Notes under the pieces: generated by a model
Databases searched by the model: none
What the model was told of the DNA's origin: nothing
Seen by the model: only the letters and a program-made list of their open reading frames with translations
Translations under genes and position numbers: made by a program
Shown here: piece by piece, positions 12,001 through 23,334 of the stretch
Position numbering within the stretch: the stretch's first letter is position 1
How the letters are laid out: each line of letters starts with the position of its first letter
DNA from: Oryzias latipes
Lineage: Eukaryota; Chordata; Actinopteri; Beloniformes; Adrianichthyidae
Reading direction: 5' to 3'
Length of the DNA stretch: 64,000 nucleotides
NCBI RefSeq assembly: GCF_002234675.1
Contig: NC_019881.2
Coordinates: forward strand, 17,858,494 to 17,922,493

Positions 12001-15000
12001 GCTGCTAAATGTTTTTTTTTACTTTTAAGCAGTTTCCAGCAAAACAAAATCTCTCAATCAAGCAGTTCTGCCTACTTTGCTACATCATAAGAGCTTTAAA
12101 GTCCAACTTCAATCATCTTTTTTTCAAAGCTTTTCCAGTTTTCTAAGACATAGTTCCTGCAGAGCAGCAGTATTCCATTAGAAATTCCGCCTCAGAGTTG
12201 TGGGCGGATCCGTTAGCATGGAGCAACCCCGCCCCTCCCTTTCCCGTTGCTAAGAGCTCTCGGTTTATATTCTCCCTCATTTGTGGCCCATCCAACATAT
12301 CTTCTGCATCACAACTACCTATCTTTTTTTTCCCCAAATGGCACCAAAAACAATTTTTATCGGAGTTGGTCTATGAGGAAACCCTCTTCTGTACCTTTTT
12401 GCAGGAGCCGGTGGCTGGTGGCGTTTCCGGCAGTTCCCGCGACCGCCGTCTCCCACTGGGGACTCCGGGGGTCGCCGGGCTGCGGTTTGCCAGGAATGGG
12501 GATGAAAAGCGGACGTAGTGTTTGGGCGTGCTGTAGACCTGTGGCGAGCAGGCCATGCCAGGTAAGGCATTGAGCTGCGTGGCAAGAACCTCCGGGTCGC
12601 TGCTTATTCTGAGCGGCCTCTCCGGGACTGGTTCTGGTGTTCGTACGGCACAGCGGTCCTGCTGTTTCTCTCCCACCCATTCGCTCACAAAGTGCTGTTC
12701 AAAGACGTTTATAAAAACACAATTAATTTGCTATCATAAATATACTACAGATACTGAATCCTAAAGTAAACAGACCCGTGTTTCAAGAAAAATCATCTCA
12801 TTTTTTGCATTGCAATAAAAATATTCTTTAAAAAAAAGTTTTTCAAAGGAAAGTGTGTCTTAATAACTAGAATAGTTTTTAAAAAATAAGAATTCTTGGT
12901 AAGCCCATTTTTTTGTACCCCGTCAGCAGATTTTTTTGCTCATTCAAAGAAAATCTGTCAATGGGATAAGAATTTTCCATTTGTTTATAGTTTTTGAAGC
13001 GAATGTACTACTGTGAAGTGAAAATGTCCACACCTTTTTAGTTTTAAAGTTTTTGCTCGCTGTTCGGATTCTGTCGGGCGCTGGCGAGCTGCTCTGAGGA
13101 GGGCTGCTCTCAGGGGCTTGTGACAAGACCGCCTCTGGCTCTGGCAAAGGAAGCGTCTCTCCCTCTGGAGCGTCGCTGGTTAGAGGCTCCACAGTCTCGG
13201 CCGGAGAGCCGGGGGTCAGGTCCGAACAGGTGCTGATAGTCCGGGCTCGGCGGCGCTGTTGGCCGATGTGAGTGCGGTTCCTCGAGAAACTCTTCCTGTT
13301 CCTTGAAGGCTTTACTTTTGCTGGCTTTAGGCCCGGCTCCTCCTTCACCTCAATAAGAGGCTGCAAAAAAAAAAAAAAAAGAAAAAAGAAGAGGAATTTT
13401 AGGACTTTTTACTTTTGCAGATGTGTTTAACCATCAGACCAAAAGTGTTTTGTTTTCAGGCTCCGTTCTCACTTGCGTTACTGCTGGAGAATCGGCAGTC
13501 TCTGGTGTGGCAGGAGGTTCCTCTTTAACCTCGCCACGGCCCCCAATTTCTGATTTTATGCTACCAATTCTCTCCAGGGCTTGCTCTCTGCGCTTCTCCC
13601 TCTTCTCCATCCGAGCAAAGGCTTGCAGAATGGCCTCCATCTTCCTCTCCTCTCGGGTCTGCAGAGAGTCAGATGAGCGAGAAAAACAAAGAAAAGGGAA
13701 GGCATTCATGAGTACCCTACGAGGCCACAGGTGTGGTGCTAGGGGTTAGTGTGGGCTACAGAGCGAAACACTTGTACTGTAGTGCAGTGATGCAAACAGA
13801 GAGGCAGCTGGGAAGGCTGAAAACTCGCTTTAGCACAAGAAGCAAAAGAAAAACGGGAGCGACAAGAAAATGTTATGACGTCTTCTCAAAAATGGATTAC
13901 AGCACTGCAGTTTTCCAGGATTTCCTTACATGGAAAACATGGCTACTTCCACCATCAGTTAGAACACCCCCTTCAAGCCCAGTTTACACCATCCAAACAG
14001 TCTGAGAAAAACATGTTTTTCCTTCAACGATCAGGGCCAAATTTTGTCTGTGAAGATGGGGCGGTTAGTGTGCTTAACCCCCCTCCCAGCAGGTCTGTTG
14101 TTGGGTTTATTTGTGAAAACTGGCCATGTATGGATTTAGATTACCTCCTTGAGTTTCAGTCCCCTCCAGCTTGAAGCCGCCCCGACAGCGAGATGGGACT
14201 GCTCTGCCGGGTTGGCCTGAATCTTTAATAAAGAAACAGCCCAGTTTAGAAGAGACACGTCCCCCCTAAACAAGGCTTAGCAGACATTGGGGGTCTGGAC
14301 TAAACACTAACCTCTGCTGGTGAAAAATATATTCAGTTGGATATCTTAAAAGAAGTCAAAAATCTGCCACTTTCATTGATGGGAAGCCATTTACACAGAA
14401 ACTATGAGAATTTTCAAATATTTAAGAGCAATATTTTTAACAAATCCTGTAGCTGTAACCCATTTCTACAATCAAATGTAAAGCTCTTGCATTTAAAATG
14501 CAATAAAGTCACACAGAAACACTTTTTTGTAAATACAGTGTCCCCTCGCTATAACAAGGTTAAAGGCGGTTTCTGGTGCATTAAATCCAAAACAAGCAAA
14601 CTCAGGAACAGCTTTTACCCTAAAGCTGTTAAAGCTATTGCGCCCCGACCAGGACAATACCCCAAACCCACAAAAGTCACAGACAACATCGTAAGGAAAA
14701 TCCCCAACTAAATCTAGCCTTTTTTTTTGTATTGATTTAAACAGATTTACCGTGATTTGAATATAAAAATATTTAGCAAATCTTTTTTTTTCTTAATTTT
14801 TTTTTTAACCGATGTCCAACAATTCGGGGGGAAAAACAAAATATTTATTGGAGTAGGTCTTTAATGAAAATTTTAAAAGGGTTTTACAGCCTTAGAACTT
14901 CAAAAATGTTGTTAAATGGCTACTAATTTGCAGATTTTGAGTTTTTTTAGAACGCAACTCTCTGCAATCAGAAACCAAGTCTGCTCTCCCAATTAAACCA

Positions 15001-16258
15001 TACCAAACAAACCCCACAAAACAGGCGTAACAGACAATCAAAGGATGGATCACTATGCTGATGATACTCTGATCGCAGATAGCATTTCTAATGAGATCAA
15101 AGTCAAACAAATATTATTTAGCTGAAGTCTGTGTTTCAGGAAATATAGGAGAAATCTCAGTCCTGAAGAGTAATTTTAGTCTCTTTTACATTTAAATCAA
15201 TTCACTGTTTAGATTTTGATAAACCATAACCTCTCACACCTAAAGGTCTCTTCATGACATCGCAGTACTACAGGTATAGCGGTCTCAGCGTAAATGTGTT
15301 TCTTTGTCTTGGCACCGGCGCCATCTCCTGAGCCAACAAAGCGCAGCCTATCAGATCTTTCCGAGTCAATGTGGCCCTGGCAACAAGGACGGTCCTATGC
15401 AGCCCATCTCTCCTCCAACCCCCCTCCTATCAACTATCCATCTACGTCTAGCTGATTAGCAAAACCGCGCGTTGCCCAAAGATGAGTCAGCGCTTAACAC
15501 CCCAGGCCCACTGTGTAAAATGAAGCTGACTGCAGGGTAATTTCCAGAGTGCACGTGTCAGTGGGCTATACTGGATCGTATGTATGATCCCACCTCTCAC
15601 TGGCAGAGGGAGGGTGCTGACGCCATGATAGGCCATATCGCACTACCAGCCGCGAGCAGATTAAAGGAGCACTGCAACCAGAACACCTGTGGATCCCATC
15701 AGCTTTAGCCGACACAATGATGGCTTCATTCTCGCGGGACTTTCATGTTTTAATTCAAGTAGCAACAAATGAGGACAATGAATGTCTGGCATAGAAAAGC
15801 CTACAAAAGACAGAACTGAAAGCTGAAGGAAGGAAGATGATGCAGGATGAAAGTGGGAGTATGAGAAGAAGTAATGCTGAGGAGGAAGCTAGTTAGAGGA
15901 GAACTGCTCCTATAAAAGCAAGTTCACACCCAGAACTCAGAGAGGCAATTCTATTTGCCACTTTTTGCCTTTTCTGCTAGATAGCAGCGTTGTGCAAGAA
16001 GGAAAATATAAATATCAAAAGAAGCTGTAGCCCCTAGCTTGACAGACTTACCATCTTTCTCCTTCTCTCTGCAATCTGCTCGTCTGATTCCATCTCTACT
16101 TCATTGCTAATGGAGGTTTTGTCCTCTACATCCTCAAATAACTCAGGATCCTGTAAGAGGAGAGCGGGATATGCCGCTTTTATCGCAGCTGGTCATTCAG
16201 TCTGGCTACAGACTAGACGAAACAGGGAAAAGTGGGAAAGAGGGGAAGTTGGGGAGAT

Positions 16259-16292
<34 letters not shown>

Positions 16293-19200
16293 CTGGGGCA
16301 AAATAAAGCAAAAATAAAAAAAAATGCACACCTGATTAGAATTTGCAACATGCAAGAACTTTAATTGTGTTTTAGTTCTTCCAAAGTTGCAAATAATAAG
16401 TTCCTAAAGAAGTTATATTTAAGTACAATAAGATGGTTTTAAGTGTATATTATGCTTGTATATAGGTTTGCCACAGCTCTGGGACAGGACTCCCACCCCC
16501 TGATGCTCTTCAAACATCTTCCCCACTCAGAGTGAATGATTTTAGCATGGTGAGTCAACACGCTCCCTAATAAAAAAAAGCGTATTTGGTGAAAAGATGA
16601 TGGATGAATTTGTGACTGAAATCGCAGCAAAATGAGTAGTTGGAAGGAAAAAAAAGTCATGAAAGAAAGGATGGGTGAAAAAGAAGTGAACTAAACAAAG
16701 AGGAATAACCAATAAAATGAATAACAATTGAAAACCATGCCAAGATCATTTTTACAGAGTAAATTGTAGCATAATGAAGGTGAAAAGTACCACCAGACAA
16801 ATAAATAAACAGAGAAATTACAGGGAAGAGGAGATTTTCTGTGCATTGAAGAGCATTAAAAACTCGCCTGGTTGTTGGAGATGGAGAGGCGAAGAGGAGA
16901 AAGCTTTCTTTGTTTGCCGTCACCCACACTCCTGCCTTTCCCCTCGCCGTCTAAAGCAACGTTCTGGTTCTGCCCCTGGTCGTCTCGGACCAAGTCCTTG
17001 TCTTTGCGGCTCCCTCGGCGCCTGCCACCTGCACCCATGTTCTCCGTGGGCTCCTGGTTGTGCTTCAGCACTGGGCATTCTTGGTTTCCCTTCACGCAGG
17101 CACAGTCCACCTTGTATTTACTACAAGACATTTACAAGACGGGTTAGTTGCCTCACTGCTGATGTCCTGCACTCTGCATCGGATAGTTTGAAATGACTCA
17201 CCAGTTGCCATAGTCGAAATCAAAACCGATTGTGATCTCTGTGCCTTTAGTGATGTGCCTTAGCGAGTAGATGTATAAATGCAACATGCCATCCTCAATG
17301 ACGTGCCGCACCTGAGAGAAGTTTAGCAATGCGTGAGTCCAACCGTTTGCAACCACAAACAAAAATACTGAATTAAACAAAAATTGCATTTGAAAGGTTG
17401 CGCATACTTCGGCATTAGGGCTGCAAGAACGCCGAATGAATCGAGCTTCGTTACCGAAGCTGCGAGCGTCCACACACATCTCCAACCCGTCAAATTTGGA
17501 GTAAAATAATACAAACGGGTACGGCCTGAAAAAGAAATAAAATGAGAGGCATAAATGATTTGAAAGTAGCAGAAATACTACTGAAACTAGCAACATTTCA
17601 ACTGTTCTATTCATCTTTTCAAAGCGTTCCCAGTGCTCTATGAAGTATCCCACCTTTAACCAAAATACGAAAAACTGCTGTGCTCTAGGTCAAAGTTTCT
17701 GCAGAGTGGCAGTAGTTCATTACAAATTCGCCTCAGAGTTGTGGGCGGCACTGTTGACGCAGCGCAATACCAGCCCTTTCCACTTCCCATTGCCAAGAGT
17801 TTAGCTAGTTTACAGCCCCTCACACCCCCAACCCAACATTACTGATGCAACAACAATGGCGAGCATTATTGGAGTTATCCAGCCGTACAGTTTTGAGCCA
17901 GAAGCTTAGATGAAGAAACTAAAAATGTACACAGATCTAGTCGTCTACAAGTGGTATTTATCAGAATGAAGCAGGGCAGACAGCTACGTCACAAAAGTTG
18001 TTTTTTTTTGTTTTGTTTTTTTTGTTTTGTTTTTTAAACGCCATTTTTTTGATTCACAATATGATACCATATGATTAAATACTCAGTAACGCAATTTTGA
18101 GTTTAATTTTCTTGATACATATCCTCCATCATCAGAATGTGCCACAAGAACATGTTAAAAACACAGTTTTCATCAGAGTGGGTCTTTAAAGTCTGATTTG
18201 TAAACTACAGAGAGAATCCAGACCTCTTGAAGAAGTATCCATTGGCCTCAAACTGCTGCCGAAGCATGAACTTTCCCCGGTACTCAATGATCAGGGAGTC
18301 TGGGGCCAAGTCTCGCACAGCCTTCAGGATTTTCTTGTTCTTCTGAACTTGACTCTGGAAAGTTATTTTTTAAAAATATGTATAATATTTGTTAACATGG
18401 TATATTTGAATATATCAAAATATATTTAGGTTTAATGTCAAAATGGCAACGTTTCGGTAAATGAAGCTGAAAAAAATTAGGGTTTACCTCCACTGGGGGC
18501 TTGAAAGAGGCCGGGTGCGTGTTGTAAGCCAAGCTTCTGCCGTCACCTTGTTCTTTGACGCGCAACAGGACTTGAACGTCCTCGCTATACTGATTGCTGC
18601 TGGCCTCTTCATAACGCTCCATCCACGTCTTGATCTTGCTCTCCCACAGAGATGGGTGCTCCACCGGCTCCACCTCAGGAGCAGCACCCTGGAAAAGACA
18701 TTATTCTCCTTAGTTAGGGCTCAAATGTTAAAAATCAAAAAGATGCAGACATGTGATGCCTTCAGCCGCTTACCTTTACTCTTGAGGACTTTCTGGATCC
18801 TTCTCTGAAGGCCTGGAGATTGTGTAACCACATAAGAGATCAATTTTAAAGTAAATAAATGCACTAAATTATCCATCTTTACTGATAAAATAAAAACATC
18901 ACCTTTTTAGCTTTGGCAGAGGGTGCTGGGGGGTCTTTATCACCACTTTTTTTACGCTTCTTATCAACCTGCTTATTGCCAAGTCGCCCGGTCGTCAAGG
19001 TGATGGTGGTGGGTGTGTGCTGAAAGGTGGAGTAGAGCTCTAGTGGGACCTCATCTCCACTCTCTGTGGCACTGGTGTCGCCGTCTGAAAGTGCAGACAA
19101 CTTGTTACACAGCAGTACGAACAAAGAACCACACATTGTCGCTATCACTGAAGATAGGCGGGCAAATTAGACAGTTGTAGTTTACTTCTTGTCCATAGGA

Positions 19201-22200
19201 TGTCACTATGGTCCAAGTTAAGACCGGGAAAAAAATTAATGAAAGGTCTATCTGGCCTGCAGGGGGAGGAGGCTGCACCCTCTCACAGCCTACAACCTGC
19301 AACATTCACTAACAAGCTGGCCTTTTACTGCAGTGAGGAACGCAGGAACAGCAGAGATGAGCTGTTGGTGTGGGCTCTCAAAGCAAATGACATCCTATAG
19401 CATTCGACAAGAAATGTGCCTCTGAAAACATCAACTTAGTCCGGTTGCACTTGTTACTGCTGAGAATGAACTGGGTAGTTTTGAAACACAGGCTCGCTCA
19501 CCAGATAAGCACTCCCTCTTCCTGGTTTGCAGGAGGATGGCCCTCTCTCGGTCCAGGTGCCGTGGCTGGCAGCGTTCACACAGGTAGGTCTCAGGAATGT
19601 TCTGCCTGTCGATGCCCATGCAGTCTATGTGCTGCCAGGCGCTGTAAACCAATCAAAGTTACTCATGAACTCAAGTACTTGCGCCACTTTTATAAACTGG
19701 CTTCTTGAGACAAAAAAATTATTCAAAACTCAACCCCAGTGGCTGAGAAAAATGACTCAACTTGTAAATACTTGTGCTGCTCAGGACTTACCTGCACTTG
19801 TCACAACAGATCATGTAGCCATCGTCGTGGGTGAAGCCGCAGATGCAGCGCGTGATGTCCGCCCCGTAGCTGCCATCTTCTGACGTGCTGAGGGTTGTGC
19901 CCCTGGAAGCTTCGTCCTGCCCTCCAGAAACAAAAAGCCCCCCCTCTCCTTGTCGTATCAACATGGAGGGTGGAGGGGAGGCTGGCGGCGTAGGCGGGGG
20001 CCGCGCCCCATAATTATGGTCCTAATAAAAAAAAGGTGGAGGGGTGTACAGGTCATGTCATGAATTAAACTGATGAACTGTAAATTATTTGGGATCCAAC
20101 AGGACTAAACTCAGCCGTCATCAACATGACACTTTATCGATGCTAGCTTAAAAAAATACGAACTTAGACAAACAGTTTTGGTGTATTTTATTCATTAAAA
20201 ATGCCTGTTGGGCACTTAATTCAGACCCAAGAATTTGTATTTAACTTGACGCAGAAAAACAAACAGAGTTGGTGTTTTTTTCTGTACAAAGGTCAAAGGA
20301 AGCATCTATACTCACAGCATATGGTAGGCCAATGTAACTATGGGAATGGTGAGAACTGCTGCTGTAAATCTGGTGTGGGTAGCTGGACTTTTCCACCACC
20401 ACTGGGCTGGCCTCCACTGATTCTGGTCTGTTGAGCAGTAGCACACAAAAAACCCATTAGCATCGACTTGAACTCTATTAACAAGCTAATTCTTTCCCCC
20501 TCCAACAGTTCCAAGTGAAAGTTCATCAAAAATATAGCAGGGATGTATCTTAAGTAGTGATGTTGACAGAAGCAAGGTGTATCAAGTTAATGTAAAGTTT
20601 TGATACTGGTTTCTATGCACACAACAAAAACAGACTCTTGCAACTGCAGTAAAAGCTGACAGTCAGACAGAAAGACAACAAATAACAGCTATTGACCTCT
20701 GAACCCGCAGGTCCAAGTCACTTAATTGTTTCAAAAATATGCAGCGCCGTTTGCGCTTAACTATAACTGTGCGTTCATTTCTTTTCCAGCCAATTCATGC
20801 CAAACCAGTAAATCTGCTTTCCCTAAGCAAGGCACTGTAGCTGAAAGAACCTGTTTTAGTTCTTGCAGACCAACAGCGAATCTATTTTTCCGTTTTTGAG
20901 GACGTTGGTACAAAAAGAAGAGGGAAGTAAAAGCAAAACAGACACTATGAGACAGCGTGGTCACGTACAAAGGGGAAAAAAGGAGGGAAACATGGAGTAA
21001 AGGAATTGAAAACTAGAGACTGCCATCATACATTAACATGAAATCATTCTCTAATTTCAGAAAAAAGAATCGCAGACTTCAGGTCTGTGTGACAGCTCAT
21101 GAGCAGCACATTTCACTCTCTGCTCCTTTCTTAGACTGAAAGCATGTGTCACCCATAAAAGCGCAACTGCAAGCTGGTTTCTTCAAACAAATATGAAGTC
21201 AAAAGTCTCGTGTTGGACTTCCCCTTATGAACAAGCAAACCAGTGTTCTTTAAGAAGGCAATGAATAAAAGGTAAGGCAATGACTCAATAACACATGACA
21301 AACTTTGAAAGTGACATTTCCAACAAAGGCACCGTCCTAAGAACCAACCCATTCAAATGAAAAAAATTGAAAACTAAAAGGTTAAACTTTAAACACAAGT
21401 TTGAAAGAGAAAAACAAATAAAGTTGACTTTTCCTTTAAATTTCGCCCCTACTAGTATACTTGAGAGGTAAGTTACTGTACCTGCATCAGCCTGTCTCAG
21501 CGGTACGCCTCTCCTTGTACGCCGAAACAGCACTGTGCAACACTTCCTGTATGCATTACCTCTTGATACTTCACTGTCAAAGCCAGAATGTGAGTGCTTA
21601 CATGAATTCTGGAGGCGGTGCCACTGTTAGGGGTGTGTGCATGCACAACAGATCAACTGCTGAACGCCGCTTTTATCAGTTTAGGGCTAACAATTAGGAG
21701 AAAAGGCGGTGACCAACTGAGTAGCACACAAGGGAGTAACACACAGAAAGTGTGCAGGTTAAAGCACACAGGTTTGTGTTTGCAGTGTGTGTGCATGGAT
21801 ACACACTCTCTTTTTTTGTGGGTTTTGGGGAAGTGAGTTATAAGAGAGACGGAAAAGATAAAGAAAACCATTTTTTGAGGAATGAATTTCCATTTGAAGT
21901 CACTATAAATAGCTTGGAAATTTGAGAAAAAGTAAGAAGGAAAACCGCATCCAAAAAACACCATGACAGGTCGCAGTCAACGAGGATGAGGAATTATGGA
22001 GATTTAAAAAATAATTTAAAAATAAAAAAAGACTAGAGCAAAAGCAAAACAGCCCTGAACAGCAAGAGGTAATGCGTTTGGCTCCACAAAAGCTCCCACT
22101 TGCTGCTATGGCAACACTACGTATGCTGACTGCGAGTGTGCGCACACCAGGCTTTGTGTGCAACTGTGGACACACTCACACACACTGCATTAGCCAACAG

Positions 22201-23334
22201 CTGGTCATGCTGCTGCAGAATTCAGGGGGACGTGGAAAGGACATGATGCTGTTTCTGGTGAGTAGCCAGCCCCACTGTTACAGATCCGGCTGGCTCCCTA
22301 GCAATTCTCCATGGAGCGCCACATGTATGTCCATCTCTGTTCTGTCCTTCTGGTCTGGATGGGAATTGCGCAGCAGCAGCAGCAGCAGGTGGAAGCCCAT
22401 TTGAAATTTGATATCTGCTTTTTAATCAGACTCAGAGCAGAAATGGACAAAAAGCAACTTGGGCAGGGGGCGGGGGGTGTAACTTCTTCCCGCTGCGGAG
22501 CGGGAGCCCTGTGGAGATGAGGCAGGATGCAGGGCAATGCCTAGGGGCTGTTTAAGACGCCATATCTATTCGAGGACCACCTGTCACTCAGGCCAGTAAC
22601 TACAGCAACAAACCTCACGCAATGCAGAGAGGAGGGAGGGGAGCAATGGGCAGATACCATGGCAACTCGAGCTGTCACGGCAACAGGATTGATGCAGGGA
22701 AAGGGGGTGGGCTGTTCCCCCTTTTAAAGCGAGAGAAGCCTCACTATAAGTTGATGACGTAAGTTCTTTTTAAGTCATATGTCTTGCCTTGTTTATTTGA
22801 CCAAAAAAAGTCATGGCAAATGCCCTTGACAAGACTACAGGGGGGGAAAAGAGGAGGGGGAGAAGAAGCTTGTTGCCATGGCTCTGTGCACCATTTTTGC
22901 TTCACTTACTAAATTCACGGTGAATGGGTACAAACATCATGCCACAAGTCATGGGGGGTACTTCGGCATGCTTAAAATACAGCTGAAGCAACAGGGCTAT
23001 AGTTGCTTAAGTAGAAAATGGTAAACACACAGACCACACCTACATGTTAACATTTAATTAGTACAGGTAAATTAAAATTACAACTGCTGAGACAAAATCA
23101 GCCAAAATAAGCTACCACTTCAATAAAATCCCATTTGTTTTTGGTAACTTCAATAAATCAGACTCAACATTAATAACTAGTTTCAAACGCAGAAGCTGCT
23201 AAATGAAACTGCATGTGTAAACTTTTGTTTTTTGATGACCTGTTAAGACCGGGTGTTACTCACTCTGAGCCTGCAGCCATGTCCAGGTACGAGGTGTCAG
23301 CTGTGTCCACCCCTACTGGGATGACTATGCTCAT
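4985..23334 (-). CDS. kmt2e: KMT2E (MLL5) PHD- and SET-domain chromatin protein, 22 coding exons
   Basis: The start ATG is at 23332-23334, the stop at 4985-4987, and the product is about 1,600 aa (human is 1,858). Coding exons, low to high: 4985-6022, 8123-8202, 8278-8525, 8845-9375, 9451-9507, 9754-9980, 11765-11909, 12395-12694, 13034-13360, 13473-13658, 16052-16150, 16868-17120, 17202-17311, 17408-17525, 18224-18354, 18488-18688, 18774-18812, 18903-19084, 19502-19641, 19792-20021, 20316-20427, 23264-23448 (partly UTR). All junctions keep phase except the last (8123/6022). The N-terminus [22 protein letters not shown] finger, SET domain and GWH carboxy end match vertebrate KMT2E. The family reads H3K4me3 and regulates chromatin in the nucleus; its SET domain is thought to be catalytically inactive. 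SETD5 is the nearest paralogue, but the PHD finger and N-terminus point to KMT2E. Confidence 0.95.
6453..7013 (+). repeat. TTAA-ended dispersed repeat, copy A
   Basis: Begins with TTAA and a worn left end, and includes the family landmarks GCGTTCCCAGTG, AGCAGCAGGAGTTCATT and GAGTTGTAGGCAGGACC. It ends near CAGACTGGGTCTTTGA. It shares these in order with the other copies in the window. No protein is encoded. Confidence 0.8.
6515..6588. repeat. perfect 34-bp inverted repeat (hairpin)
   Basis: Positions 6515-6548 are the exact reverse complement of 6555-6588, with a six-T loop. The left arm is normal family sequence; the right arm is an inverted duplicate of it. The other copies of the repeat lack this second arm. 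Confidence 0.95.
8580..8594 (+). promoter_or_regulatory. candidate CTCF binding site
   Basis: CCAGCAGAGGGCAGC matches the core vertebrate CTCF motif very closely. It lies just upstream, on the minus strand, of the kmt2e exon ending at 8525, inside an intron. Motif evidence only. Confidence 0.5.
10285..10340 (+). repeat. inverted diverged copy of a kmt2e exon segment
   Basis: This intronic stretch on the plus strand matches the minus-strand (sense) sequence of the kmt2e exon at 9840-9894 at 50 of 56 aligned columns, with five mismatches and one gap. The exon copy encodes part of [18 protein letters not shown]. The intron copy is in the opposite orientation and has a one-base gap, so it is not coding. 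The flanks on either side do not match. Confidence 0.85.
10353..10398. repeat. hairpin, probable hAT transposon footprint
   Basis: The arms at 10353-10369 and 10382-10398 are reverse complements except for one G:T-type mismatch. The GATCACATGAT core is also found near the right end of the hAT-like element at 43423-44324, which suggests a relic of that family. Confidence 0.6.
10890..11241 (-). pseudogene. PIF/Harbinger-like transposase N-terminal remnant
   Basis: The minus-strand frame includes [18 protein letters not shown], followed by a tyrosine- and phenylalanine-rich [12 protein letters not shown] segment. This is the layout of the N-terminal part of HARBI1-like transposases. The frame then loses similarity and no DDE catalytic core follows. 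The surrounding block (about 10700-11390) includes a palindrome TTTGACGCGCCGCGTCAAA at 10710-10728 and an end-like CCCGTACACACCGGGACG (minus) near 11361-11378. Non-functional. Confidence 0.6.
12096..12373 (+). repeat. TTAA-ended dispersed repeat, copy B
   Basis: Starts TTAAAGTCCAACTTCAATCA and ends near ATCGGAGTTGGTCTATGA, matching both family ends. It is internally deleted to about 280 bp. Its right end lies only about 20 bases from the splice donor of the kmt2e exon 12395-12694, so the insertion nearly touches coding sequence. Confidence 0.8.
13659..16051. other. kmt2e intron with LINE relics and a conserved-looking block
   Basis: Contains a plus-strand [11 protein letters not shown] segment near 15048-15080 that looks like a reverse-transcriptase catalytic motif. 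Near 14580-14640 an [18 protein letters not shown] segment resembles the C-terminal part of LINE proteins; both are short and isolated. Between about 15240 and 15720 the sequence changes to balanced, non-repetitive composition containing ATGAGTCAGCGC, and may be a regulatory element. Confidence 0.45.
16259..16292. repeat. poly-G tract in kmt2e intron
   Basis: Thirty or more consecutive G residues on the plus strand, just 5' (minus sense) of exon 16052-16150. The transcript strand therefore carries poly-C and the template strand poly-G. The length is uncertain in any assembly. Confidence 0.9.
16868..17120 (-). CDS. kmt2e: kmt2e post-SET exon with GC splice donor
   Basis: Encodes [20 protein letters not shown] followed by a basic low-complexity segment and [14 protein letters not shown]. 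The protein should run from NNQ into [11 protein letters not shown] in the next exon (16052-16150). That is only possible if the exon ends CAG and the intron starts GCGAGT, so this is a GC-AG intron. Phase is zero on both sides. Confidence 0.85.
17202..18354 (-). CDS. kmt2e: kmt2e exons encoding the SET domain
   Basis: Exons 18224-18354, 17408-17525 and 17202-17311 encode the SET domain, about residues 326-445, with [10 protein letters not shown], then [13 protein letters not shown], then [15 protein letters not shown]. Active SET enzymes have an N-H-S-C type motif where this protein has R-R-S-C, which agrees with the view that KMT2E lacks methyltransferase activity. Splice phases agree across all three exons. 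A long repeat copy (17607-18189) fills the intron between the first two. Confidence 0.95.
17607..18189 (+). repeat. TTAA-ended dispersed repeat, copy C
   Basis: Near full length on the right side, ending CATCAGAGTGGGTCTTTAA. The left terminus is lost. Includes the landmarks GCGTTCCCAGTG, GAGTTGTGGGCGGCAC and CCCAACCCAACATTA. It sits in the intron between two SET-domain exons of kmt2e. Confidence 0.8.
19502..20021 (-). CDS. kmt2e: kmt2e exons encoding the PHD finger
   Basis: Exons 19792-20021 and 19502-19641 encode a PHD zinc finger at about residues 119-165. The zinc ligands read CIC (spacer) CCDKC, then HIDCMG, then CERC. The Ser codon is split across the intron (AG|C), as expected from the protein alignment. 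In KMT2E this finger binds H3K4me3. The segment before it is proline-rich ([14 protein letters not shown]). The next exons (18903-19084 and the 39-base exon 18774-18812) encode a serine- and lysine-rich linker including [11 protein letters not shown]. Confidence 0.95.
20428..23263. other. kmt2e intron after the first coding exon
   Basis: Largely unique sequence. Three RFX-type half-sites occur at 22105-22115 (GCTATGGCAAC), 22656-22666 (ACCATGGCAAC) and 22872-22881 (GTTGCCATGG). A CAG repeat lies near 22373-22387. No coding similarity. It could hold enhancer sequence. Confidence 0.4.
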
